Part shown: one piece after another, positions 1-9,140 of the stretch | How the letters are laid out: each line of letters begins with the position of its first letter | How positions within the stretch are numbered: position 1 is the first letter of the stretch | Assembly: GCF_902499335.1 (NCBI RefSeq) | Contig: NZ_CABVQK010000005.1 | Coordinates: forward strand, 310,001-374,000 | Reading direction: 5' to 3' | Length of the DNA: 64,000 nucleotides | Origin: Burkholderia lata | GTDB lineage: Bacteria > Pseudomonadota > Gammaproteobacteria > Burkholderiales > Burkholderiaceae | The notes under the pieces: model-generated | Told to the model about the DNA's origin: nothing | Database searches by the model: none | What the model saw: only the letters and a program-made list of their open reading frames with translations | Position numbers and translations under genes: made by a program

Positions 1-3000
1 TCCGGCTGCGCGCGCTCGATGCGGCCGCCCTGCTGTGCCGGCAGCCAGTGACGCGTCCGCTCGAACGGATAGCCCGGCAACGGCAGGCGCTTGCGGCGCT
101 CGCCCGCGTACGCGTCGCGGCGTGTCAGTCGTGCGCCCTTCGCCCACAGCCGGCCGTAGCCGGCGAGCAGGGTCGCCATCGTGCGCGGCGTGCGCTCCGT
201 GAAGCTTGCCAGCACCGCGTCGGCCGGTGCGCAGCGATGCCCGCGCACCAGCGCCGCCAGCACGTCGCGCGGGCCGATCTCGACCCACAGCGCGTCGCCC
301 AGCGCCGCCAGCGTCCGCACGCCCGCCGAGAAACGCACGGTACCGAGCACGTGCGCGGCCCAGTACGCGGGATCGGTCGCGCGCTGCGCATCCAGCAGCG
401 TGCCGTCGAGGTTGGAGATCATCGGGATGCGCGGTGCGCGCAGCGTCATCGTCGCGGCCTGCGCCTGCACGCGCGCTGCCGCGTCCGTCATCATCGTCGA
501 ATGGAACGCATGCGACGACGCGAGCTGCGCATGCGCGACACCCGCGTTGCGCAGGTGCGCCGCGAACACGTCGACCGCGTCCACCGGGCCGGACACCACG
601 CATTGCAGCGGCCCGTTGACCGCCGCGATGGCGAGCGTCGGCGGCAGCTGCGCGGCCAGTTCGTCCTCCGAGATCGATACCGACAGCATCGCGCCGGCCG
701 GCTGCGCCTGCATTGCCGCTGCGCGCGCCGCCACGAGGCCGACCGCCTCGTCGAGCGAGAACACGCCCGCGCAGCACGCGGCGACCAGTTCGCCGAGGCT
801 GTGGCCGATCAGGTAGTCCGGCGTCACACCCAGCGCAGCCCATGCCTGATACAGCGCGTACTCGTACGCGAACAGCAGCGGCTGGACCAGCGCCGTGTCG
901 GTGGTGCTCGCCTCGCCCAGCAGGTAAGGTTCGAGCGCCAGCCCGGCCGCCCCCGCGAACCGCCCGCACACCTCGTCGAGCGCGGCGCGGAACACCGGGT
1001 TCTCGCGATGCAGGTCGCGCGCCATCCCCGCGGCCTGCGCGCCCTGCCCGGTGAACAGGAAAATCACCGGACGCGCGTGCGGCGCGTCGCCGGTGGCCAG
1101 CAACCCGCCCGCGGCCAGCGCGTCGAGCGCCGTGTCGCGCGACTCGGCGATCACGAAGGCACGGCACGCGTGGTCCTGTCTGGCGGCCTGCAGCGTATGC
1201 GCGACGTCGGCCAGCGCCCATTCCGGGTGGCGGCGCCACGCGGCGGCGAGGCCGTCCGCCGCGCGCCGCAGCCCGTCCGGCGTGGCGGCCGACAGCCGCA
1301 GGCAATGCGCGGCGGCGGCCGTCGGCGCATCCGCCTCGGGCGGCGCGGCTTCCAGGATCACGTGCGCATTGGTCCCGCCGATGCCGAACGAACTGACGGC
1401 CGCGCGGCGCGGCGTGCCGCCGTCCGGCCAGTCGGCCGCTTCCGCCGTGATGCGGAACGCCGCGTCGTCGAGTTCGAGCAGCGGGTTGGGCGTGTCGAAG
1501 TGCAGCGTGCCCGGCACCTTGCCGCGTTCGAGCGCGAGCGCCGCCTTGATCACGCCCGCGAGCCCCGCCGCGCTGTCCAGGTGCCCGACGCTCGTCTTGA
1601 CCGCGCCGAGCAGGCGCGGGGTACGTGCCGGATGCTGTCCGTAGGTGGCCTTCAGCGCGGCCATTTCGATCGGATCGCCGAGCAGCGTGCCGGTGCCGTG
1701 CGTCTCGACATAGCCGACCGACGCGGCGTCCACGCCCGCGTCCGCCAGCGCGGCGCGGATCACCCGTGCCTGGCCCGCGGGGCTCGGCGCGGTGTAGCCG
1801 GCCTTGTCGTGGCCGTCGTTGTTGATCGCGGAGCCCTTGACGACCGCATACACGTGATCGCCGTCGCGGCGCGCAAGATCGAGCCGCTTCAGCACCACCG
1901 CACCCGCGCCGCTGCCCTCGACGGTGCCGCTCGCGGCCGCGTCGAACGCGCGGCAATAGCCGTCCGCGGAAAAGATCCCGCCGGTGCGATGCAGATAGCC
2001 CGGCACGCCGTCGACGCCGATCGACGCCGCGCCCGCGAGCGCGAGTTCGCAGTCGCCCTGCGCGACCGCGCGCGCGGCCATGTGCAGCGCGACCAGCGAC
2101 GTCGAGCACGCGGTGTTCAGCGTGACCGCGGGGCCGGTGAGGTTCAGCCGGTAGGCAATCTGCGTCGCGGGCTGGTTCAGCACGTTGATCTGGTACAAAC
2201 CGAGCGCGTCGACCGCGTCGCGGTTGCCGAGCACGTGGTTCGCGAGGTACTGGCTCGCGCCCACGCCGACGTAGACGCCCACGTCGCGCGCATGCCCGGG
2301 CCCGGCGTAACCGGCGTCCTCGAGCGCGCGGTAGCTTTCCTCCATCAGCTTGCGCTGCTGCGGATCCATGATCTCGGCTTCGCGCGGCGTGTAGCCGAAG
2401 AAGGCTGCGTCGAAACAGTCCGGATCACGAATCAACCCGCGCGCGGCAACGAAGCGCGGATTGCCGAGCAGGTCGTCCGGCACGCCGAGCGCGCGCAGCC
2501 GCGCGTCGTCGAGCCGGGTAATGCCGTCCTCGCCCGCGAGCAGCATGCGCCAGAACTGCTCGACGTCGTCCGCGCCCGAAACGGCCGCGCTCATCCCGAT
2601 GATCGCGACGTCGCGGCTGTCGACACGCGACGCGGCCGCGGCCGCACCGCCGGCGCCGGCGCCGACGCCGGCGTCGGCCGACGGCTCGCCGGACGCGGAC
2701 AGCCAGCCGGCCAGCGTGCGAATCGTCGTGTAGCGGAACAGGTGATCGATGTCGACATCGCGGCCGAACTCGCGACGAAGCCGCGCCTGGCACTGGATCA
2801 ACGCGAGCGAGTGGCCGCCGGCGTCGAAGAAGTTGGTGTCCGGATCGATCTCGGCGAGGCCGAGCACGTCGCGCCAGATCGCCGCGACCGCGGCCTCGGC
2901 ATCGCCGGGCGCGCGGCGTGCGGGGCCGTCGTGGTGGGTGGTGCCCGCCGCGTCGAGCGGCCAGTCGGCCAGCTTGAGACGATCGATCTTGCCGCTGCCG

Positions 3001-6000
3001 GTCATCGGCATCGCGTCGAGCACGACGATCCGGTCGGGCACCATGTACGGCGGCAGCGCCTGTTGCGCATGCGCCTTCAGCGCGCCGTCCGGCAGCGCAC
3101 CCGCCGCCTGCACGAACGCGCAGAGCACGGCGCCCGCGCTACCCGAACGCGCGAGCACCGCGACTTTGGCGACACCCGGATGGCGGCCCAGTACCGATTC
3201 GACTTCGCCCGTCTCGATGCGGAAGCCGCGCACCTTGACCTGCTGGTCGTCGCGGCCGACGAATTCGATATCGCCGTGCCGATCGAAGCGGGCCAGGTCG
3301 CCGGTGCGATACAGCACGCGATCCGCGTCGCAGGTCGCATGCAGGTTTGGCACGAAGCGCTCCGCGCTCAGCTCGGGCCGGTTCAGGTAGCCCGACGCCA
3401 GCGCGCGCCCGGAGAGGTAAAGCTCGCCGGTCACGCCGATCGGCAGCCGTGCGAGATCGGGCGCGAGGATATGCGTACCGACGTCGCCCACCGCGCGGCC
3501 GATCAACACGGGGCCGCTCGCGCAGCGCCACACGGTTGCGTAGATGCTGGCCTCGGTCGGGCCGTATGCGTTGAACAGCGGCGCGTGCGGCAGCACGCGC
3601 GCCGCCAGCTCGACGGTCGCGGGCAGCAGCGGCTCGCCGGCGGCGAACACCGCGCGCAGCGGGTTCGCCGCGCCGGCGTCGAGCGACTGCAGGAACAGGT
3701 GCAGCATCGACGGCACGAAATTGACCACCGTCACCCGATGCTGCTCGATCGCGCGCTGCAGGTAGCGCGGATCGTACTGGCCGTCCGGCCGCGCGATCAC
3801 GATCGCGGCGCCCTTCATCAACGGCCACAGCATTTCGGTGAGCGAAACGTCGAACGATTGCGCGGTCTTCCACAGCACACGGTCGCCCGCGGCCAGCGGA
3901 TAAGTGTGGGCCAGCGCGTCGAACAGCGCGAGGACGCCTTCCTGGCGGCACAGCACGCCCTTCGGCGTGCCGGTCGAGCCGGACGTGTAGAGAATGTAGG
4001 CCGGGTCGCCGGGGCTGACGCGCGGCGCGGCGGCCAACGCGGCCGGGCCCGCTTCCGCCAGCGCCGCCTGCTCGACGAAGCGCACGCCGCACGCGCGCAG
4101 GCAGGCGGGCGCGGCGGCATCGCCGACGATCGCCACCGGACGCGCGTCATCCACCATGAAGCGATGGCGCGCTTCCGGCAACGCGGGATCGAGCGGCAGA
4201 TACACGGCGCCGATCCGGAACAGCGCGAGCACGGTCTGCAACGTCGCCGCCGTGCGGCCCGCGCACACCGCCACGACGTCGCCCTGCCGCACGCCCAGCG
4301 CGGTGAGCGCAGCGGCGTGCCGGTCGCACTGTTCGAGCAGCGCCGCATAGGTCGTTTCGCCCGCGTCGTCGATCAGCGCGACGGCGTCCGGCGCGGCGGC
4401 CGCGCACGCAGCGAGGCGCTCGCCGACGCTCGCGCCAACCGGCAGCCCCGGCTTCGGCGCCGCCCAGTCGTCGAGCCGCGCGAGCGTGGCAGGCAGCAGC
4501 CACGCCGCCGCGGGCGCGCCGGCAAGCAGCCGCAGCGCTTCGTGCTGGGCGTGCGCGATGTCTTCCGCGTCGGCGCGCCGCAGGCTGTCGGCCCGGTAGC
4601 CGACGATGCAGCGCAGCCGCTGGTCGCTCGCGGAGACGGAGAAATCGACCTGCACCGGAAAGCTGTTGACCGCATGGCCGTCGCGGCCCGCGAGCATCCG
4701 AACGTCCGCGTCGTCCAGCTCGCGCAGCACGTGGAAGCTCGTGAAATTGAACAACACCTCACCCAGCTCGATCCCGCCATTGTCCTGCCGGATCTGCTGC
4801 GACGGATAAAAGCGGTGCCGGAAAATGCCCGACTCGATCTCGAACACCTGCCGCACCTGCGCGACGGGCGACGCTTCGCCGTCGAGCGCCGCGCGCACCG
4901 GCACCGAATTCAGGAACAGCCCGACCGCGCGCTCCGCATGCTCGGTCTCGGGCCGCACGTGCGTCACCATCGACGTCAGCACGTCGCGCCGCCCGCTCAG
5001 CGCCTGCAGCGCGCGCAGGTGGGCAGCGAGCAGCACGCTCTTGAGCGGCACGTTTGCATCGCGCGCGAGCGCGCGCAGCGCCGCCTCCAGTTCGACGGAG
5101 ACCTCGACCTCCAGATAATCCACACGTTCGTCCGCTGCGTCGCCCGGCAGCGGCGCGCGGCGCAGCGACAGCGCCTGCGCGCCGTCGAGCTGGCCGCGCC
5201 AGAATTCGCGCTGGGCCGGATCGGCGAGCGCGGCCTGTTCGAGTTCGATGAAATCCCGGTAGCCGGCCTGCACCGGCTCGTCGTTCTGCCGGTTCTGCTG
5301 GCCCGTCAGGCCCGCCGTGTAGAGCCGGATGAATTCGGCGGTCAGCGCGGCCTCGCTCCAGCCGTCGAGCATCGCGTGATGGAAGCTCCACACCAGCTTG
5401 AAGCGCTGCGCCGCCAGCTTGAACACGAAGCAGCGAAACAGCGGCGCGGCGGCGATGTCGAACGCGGCGAACCGCTCGCCGTCCATGAACGTGGCGATCC
5501 GGGCGGCCTGCGCCGTCGCGTCGAGCGAAGTCAGGTCGGCGACCGCCAGCGGAATGCGCGCCGTGTCGAACACGAGCTGCAGCGGCACGCTGAACCCCTC
5601 CATCCGCAGCGCGGTGCGCAACGCCGGATGGCGGGCAGACAGCCGGTCGAGCGCGTGCGCGAGGCAGGCTTCGTCGTACGCATACGCAACCTCGTAGCCG
5701 ATCACGTCGTGGTACAGGCTCGAGCGCTCGTGGCGCAGGCTGTGATAGAGCATCCCCAGTTGCAGGCGGCTGAGCGGATACGCGTCGACGACGCCGGCCG
5801 GCAGCCGCGCGCGGTCCGCTTCGCTCGTTAGCGGCGCCCGGGCTACGACGGCCTCGGCCGGCGCGGCCGCGCCTGCGCCACGCTGCCGCTCGATGTGCTC
5901 GCCCAGCGTACGCACGCTCTGGTGGACGAACAGGTCCTGGATCTCGAATTCGAGCCCGTGGCGCTGCGCCTGCGCCTTCAGCCGGATCGCCAGCAGCGAA

Positions 6001-9000
6001 TCGCCGCCGAGATCGAAGAAGCCGTCGTCGAGGCCGAACCCGCTGCGGCCGAGCACGTCTTCCCACAGCGTGCGCAGCACGCGCTGCGTGTCCGTCAGCG
6101 TCTCGGGCGCCGCGTCGACGGGCGCTTCGGCGGGCGCGAGTCGCGCGAGCGCGGCCCGGTCCACCTTGCCGTTCGCCGTCAGCGGAAAGTGCGGCACCGC
6201 GTAGAAGCGCGCCGGCACCAGATGATCCGGCAGCGACGCCCGCAGCTGCGCGCGCAGGCCGGCTTCGTCCGGCACGTCCGCGCCTGTGCCCGCGCTTGCG
6301 GTCCAGTACGCGACGAGTTGCTTGTCGCCCTGCGGCGTCGCGTCGACCGTCACGACGGCGGCCTGCACGCCGCGGCACGCGGCCAGCGCCGCCTCGATTT
6401 CCGCCGGCTCGATCCGGTAGCCGCGCAGCTTCACCTGCCGGTCGCGCCGGCCGAGGTAGTGCAGCGCGCCGTCATGCGCCCAGTAGCCGACGTCGCCGCT
6501 GCGGTACATGCGGGCACCGGGTTCGCCGCCATACGGATCGGGCACGAACGCGGCCGCGGTCAGGTCCGGCCGATTCGCATAGCCGTGCGCGACACCGAGC
6601 CCCGCGATGTAGATGTCGCCCGCCGCGCCAGCCGGCAGCGGATTCAGGTCGTCGTCGAGCACATACACCGACGTGCCCTGGATCGGCATGCCGATCGGCA
6701 CCGTGCGCCCCGCCGCCAGCGCGCCGCGTACCGGGTAGGTGGTTGCGAAGGTCGTGGTCTCGGTCGGCCCGTAGCCGTTGACGACCTGGCCGTGTTCCAG
6801 CAGCGCGCGGGCGCGCGCCACGTGCGGCAGCGACAGCACGTCGCCGCCGCAGACGAGGTAGCGCAGCTGCCGCAGCGCGTCCGGCGCGTGATCGACCATC
6901 GCCGCGAACAGGCCGCTCGTCAGCCACAGGATCGTCACGCGCGCGTCGACCAGCAACGGCCCGAGCTGGTCCAGCGACGCGTCGCGCCCGACCGGCACGG
7001 CGAGCGACGCGCCGTTCAGGAGCGCGGTCCAGATCTCGAACGTCGACGCGTCGAATGCCGTCGGCGCGAACTGGAGGAACACATCGTCCGGCGTCACGTC
7101 GAGATAGGCCGGCCGGTACGCGAGCCGCAGGATCGCCTGTTGCGGCACGATCACGCCCTTCGGACGATCGGTGGTGCCCGACGTGTACATCAGGTACGCC
7201 GGCATCTGCGCCGGCAGCCCGCTCGCGACGAACGCACCGTCGCGCGCGGCGATCTCGTCGTCGTGATCCTCGAGGACGATCAGGTTCAGATAGCCATCGC
7301 GCAGCGCGTCGGTGCGCGCCACCACGTCCTCGCGCGTGACGATCACGCTCGCCTGGCTGTCGTCGAGCAGGAATCGCAGCCGGTCCGCCGGATAGCGGCT
7401 GTCGAGCGGCACATACGCGCAGCCCGCGTTGAGCACCGCCAGCATCGCGACGATCAGTTCCGCGCCCGGCTCGAGACACAGGCCGACAGTCGAGCCCGGC
7501 GACACGCCGAGATCGCGCAAGTGATCCGCCAGCCGGTTCGCGCGTGCGTTCAGCGCGTGGTAGTCGAGCGTCGCGTCGCCGTGGCGGATCGCCGTGCGGC
7601 CCGGATGCTGCCGTGCGAGCGCGTCGATCACCGCACCGATCGAGTCGGGCAGCGGCTGCCCGAGCGGCCGGCTCTGCCAGCCGCGCAGCGCGTCGAGCGA
7701 AGGCGCGTCGCCGCGCGCGAGCGTGCCGAACGGCGCGTCCGGCTGCGCGGTCAGCGCGTCGAGGTACTGCGCATAGGTGCGCGACAGCCGCTCGATATCG
7801 GCGGCCTCGAACAGATCGGTGCGGAACACCGTGCAGCAGCGCACGCCGTCGGACGTCAGCTCGGCGAACAGCGTCAGGTCGAACTGCGCGTAGCGGTACA
7901 GGTCGTCGCGCACCGTCATCGCCGGCATCCCGGCCGGTGCCGCCGGCTCGGCGGCACCGGGCACCGCGCCTTTCGTGTCCTGCAGCACGAAGTTGACCTG
8001 GAACAGCGGGCTGCGCGCGGCATCGCGCGCGACGCCGACCTGCTCGACCACCTGGTCGAACGACACCGCCTGATGCCGCAGCGCGTCGGCGACGGTGTCG
8101 CGCTCGCGCTCGACCAGCGCGGCGAACGTGGCGCAGCCTTGCCGCGCGGTACGCAACGCGAGCAGGTTCGCGAAGAAGCCGACGATGCGCTCGCTGCCCG
8201 GATGCACGCGGTTCGACGCGGTCGTGCCGATGCAGAAGTCGTCCTGGCCGGCGTAGTCGCCGAGCAGGCACCGCCACGCGGCCAGCATCACCGTGAACAG
8301 CGTGCCGCCCTGCCGCCGCGCCAGCGCCTCGGCCCGCGCGCGCACGGCGGCGGGAATCGTGAAGAACACCAGTTCGCCGTCGTGCGCGCGCCGCGACGGG
8401 CGCGGCAGCGCGAACGGCAATTCGAGCGTCGTCGCGCCCGTCAGCCTGCCCTGCCAGTACGCAAGACCCGGCGCATTGTCCGCGGCGCTGCGCGCCTGCT
8501 GCCACAGCGCATAGTCCGCATAGTGCGGCCCGTCGTCGACGGGCGGCTCAAGCTCGCGGCCCGCCAGCCGCGCCGCGTAGGCCGACCACCAGTCGGACAG
8601 CATCAGTTCCAGCGACCACCCGTCGACGATCAGGTGATGGGCGGTCAGCACGAGAATCTGCCGGGCGTCGCCGACCCGATGCAGCGACACGCGCAGCAGC
8701 GGCCCGTGCGCCAGGTCGAACGGCTGCGCGATTTCGGCGGTGATCGCACGGGCGATTTCCGCGTCGGTCGCGCCCGCCGCGTGACGATGCACCGGCAGCG
8801 ACGAATCGAGCTCGGGGTGCACACGCTGGTACAAGCCGCCGTCGCGCTCGTCGAACGTCGTGCGCAGCGCCTCGTGCCGCGCGACCACGTCGCGCAGCGC
8901 CGCCCGCAACACCGCTTCGTCGAGCGTGCCCGCGATCTCCAGCACATGCGGCACGTGGAAATGGCCGACGCCGCCGCTGATCGCCATCTGCACCCACATC

Positions 9001-9140
9001 CGCAGCTGTTCCGCCGACGCGGGCAGGTCCGCCGGCCGCGCCTGGCGGGTGATCGCGTCGCGGCTGCCCGCGCCACGCTGCCTGCCGAACGCTTCGAGCA
9101 ATTGGCGACGCTTGTTTTCGGTGGAATCGTTATGCGACAT
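1..9140 (-). CDS. Hybrid NRPS-PKS megasynthase, C-A-T-C-A-T-KS-AT (3' part outside window)
   Basis: About 3,046 residues are visible; the gene continues beyond base 1. It extends the chain made by the upstream NRPS with two amino acids and a ketide. Domains in order: condensation (HHLIVDG near residue 167), adenylation (A4 motif FDASTFE near 698; ten-residue code reads DAFWVGGTFK, close to the valine code DAFWIGGTFK), carrier (LGGDSLL near 1046), second condensation (HHAMLDG near 1255), second adenylation (FDVSLTE near 1760; code DVTNFAAIYK, not recognised), carrier (AGGHSLA near 2110), an Ala/Gly-rich linker, ketosynthase (active-site TACSTS near 2342) and acyltransferase (GHSLGE near 2780; HAFH near 2877, the malonyl-CoA signature). 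The start ATG shares one base with the TGA of the upstream NRPS (TGATG), implying coupled translation. No reductive domain is seen before the edge. Confidence 0.95.
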   Translation of the reverse strand, partial: MSHNDSTENKRRQLLEAFGRQRGAGSRDAITRQARPADLPASAEQLRMWVQMAISGGVGHFHVPHVLEIAGTLDEAVLRAALRDVVARHEALRTTFDERDGGLYQRVHPELDSSLPVHRHAAGATDAEIARAITAEIAQPFDLAHGPLLRVSLHRVGDARQILVLTAHHLIVDGWSLELMLSDWWSAYAARLAGRELEPPVDDGPHYADYALWQQARSAADNAPGLAYWQGRLTGATTLELPFALPRPSRRAHDGELVFFTIPAAVRARAEALARRQGGTLFTVMLAAWRCLLGDYAGQDDFCIGTTASNRVHPGSERIVGFFANLLALRTARQGCATFAALVERERDTVADALRHQAVSFDQVVEQVGVARDAARSPLFQVNFVLQDTKGAVPGAAEPAAPAGMPAMTVRDDLYRYAQFDLTLFAELTSDGVRCCTVFRTDLFEAADIERLSRTYAQYLDALTAQPDAPFGTLARGDAPSLDALRGWQSRPLGQPLPDSIGAVIDALARQHPGRTAIRHGDATLDYHALNARANRLADHLRDLGVSPGSTVGLCLEPGAELIVAMLAVLNAGCAYVPLDSRYPADRLRFLLDDSQASVIVTREDVVARTDALRDGYLNLIVLEDHDDEIAARDGAFVASGLPAQMPAYLMYTSGTTDRPKGVIVPQQAILRLAYRPAYLDVTPDDVFLQFAPTAFDASTFEIWTALLNGASLAVPVGRDASLDQLGPLLVDARVTILWLTSGLFAAMVDHAPDALRQLRYLVCGGDVLSLPHVARARALLEHGQVVNGYGPTETTTFATTYPVRGALAAGRTVPIGMPIQGTSVYVLDDDLNPLPAGAAGDIYIAGLGVAHGYANRPDLTAAAFVPDPYGGEPGARMYRSGDVGYWAHDGALHYLGRRDRQVKLRGYRIEPAEIEAALAACRGVQAAVVTVDATPQGDKQLVAYWTASAGTGADVPDEAGLRAQLRASLPDHLVPARFYAVPHFPLTANGKVDRAALARLAPAEAPVDAAPETLTDTQRVLRTLWEDVLGRSGFGLDDGFFDLGGDSLLAIRLKAQAQRHGLEFEIQDLFVHQSVRTLGEHIERQRGAGAAAPAEAVVARAPLTSEADRARLPAGVVDAYPLSRLQLGMLYHSLRHERSSLYHDVIGYEVAYAYDEACLAHALDRLSARHPALRTALRMEGFSVPLQLVFDTARIPLAVADLTSLDATAQAARIATFMDGERFAAFDIAAAPLFRCFVFKLAAQRFKLVWSFHHAMLDGWSEAALTAEFIRLYTAGLTGQQNRQNDEPVQAGYRDFIELEQAALADPAQREFWRGQLDGAQALSLRRAPLPGDAADERVDYLEVEVSVELEAALRALARDANVPLKSVLLAAHLRALQALSGRRDVLTSMVTHVRPETEHAERAVGLFLNSVPVRAALDGEASPVAQVRQVFEIESGIFRHRFYPSQQIRQDNGGIELGEVLFNFTSFHVLRELDDADVRMLAGRDGHAVNSFPVQVDFSVSASDQRLRCIVGYRADSLRRADAEDIAHAQHEALRLLAGAPAAAWLLPATLARLDDWAAPKPGLPVGASVGERLAACAAAAPDAVALIDDAGETTYAALLEQCDRHAAALTALGVRQGDVVAVCAGRTAATLQTVLALFRIGAVYLPLDPALPEARHRFMVDDARPVAIVGDAAAPACLRACGVRFVEQAALAEAGPAALAAAPRVSPGDPAYILYTSGSTGTPKGVLCRQEGVLALFDALAHTYPLAAGDRVLWKTAQSFDVSLTEMLWPLMKGAAIVIARPDGQYDPRYLQRAIEQHRVTVVNFVPSMLHLFLQSLDAGAANPLRAVFAAGEPLLPATVELAARVLPHAPLFNAYGPTEASIYATVWRCASGPVLIGRAVGDVGTHILAPDLARLPIGVTGELYLSGRALASGYLNRPELSAERFVPNLHATCDADRVLYRTGDLARFDRHGDIEFVGRDDQQVKVRGFRIETGEVESVLGRHPGVAKVAVLARSGSAGAVLCAFVQAAGALPDGALKAHAQQALPPYMVPDRIVVLDAMPMTGSGKIDRLKLADWPLDAAGTTHHDGPARRAPGDAEAAVAAIWRDVLGLAEIDPDTNFFDAGGHSLALIQCQARLRREFGRDVDIDHLFRYTTIRTLAGWLSASGEPSADAGVGAGAGGAAAAASRVDSRDVAIIGMSAAVSGADDVEQFWRMLLAGEDGITRLDDARLRALGVPDDLLGNPRFVAARGLIRDPDCFDAAFFGYTPREAEIMDPQQRKLMEESYRALEDAGYAGPGHARDVGVYVGVGASQYLANHVLGNRDAVDALGLYQINVLNQPATQIAYRLNLTGPAVTLNTACSTSLVALHMAARAVAQGDCELALAGAASIGVDGVPGYLHRTGGIFSADGYCRAFDAAASGTVEGSGAGAVVLKRLDLARRDGDHVYAVVKGSAINNDGHDKAGYTAPSPAGQARVIRAALADAGVDAASVGYVETHGTGTLLGDPIEMAALKATYGQHPARTPRLLGAVKTSVGHLDSAAGLAGVIKAALALERGKVPGTLHFDTPNPLLELDDAAFRITAEAADWPDGGTPRRAAVSSFGIGGTNAHVILEAAPPEADAPTAAAAHCLRLSAATPDGLRRAADGLAAAWRRHPEWALADVAHTLQAARQDHACRAFVIAESRDTALDALAAGGLLATGDAPHARPVIFLFTGQGAQAAGMARDLHRENPVFRAALDEVCGRFAGAAGLALEPYLLGEASTTDTALVQPLLFAYEYALYQAWAALGVTPDYLIGHSLGELVAACCAGVFSLDEAVGLVAARAAAMQAQPAGAMLSVSISEDELAAQLPPTLAIAAVNGPLQCVVSGPVDAVDVFAAHLRNAGVAHAQLASSHAFHSTMMTDAAARVQAQAATMTLRAPRIPMISNLDGTLLDAQRATDPAYWAAHVLGTVRFSAGVRTLAALGDALWVEIGPRDVLAALVRGHRCAPADAVLASFTERTPRTMATLLAGYGRLWAKGARLTRRDAYAGERRKRLPLPGYPFERTRHWLPAQQGGRIERAQP

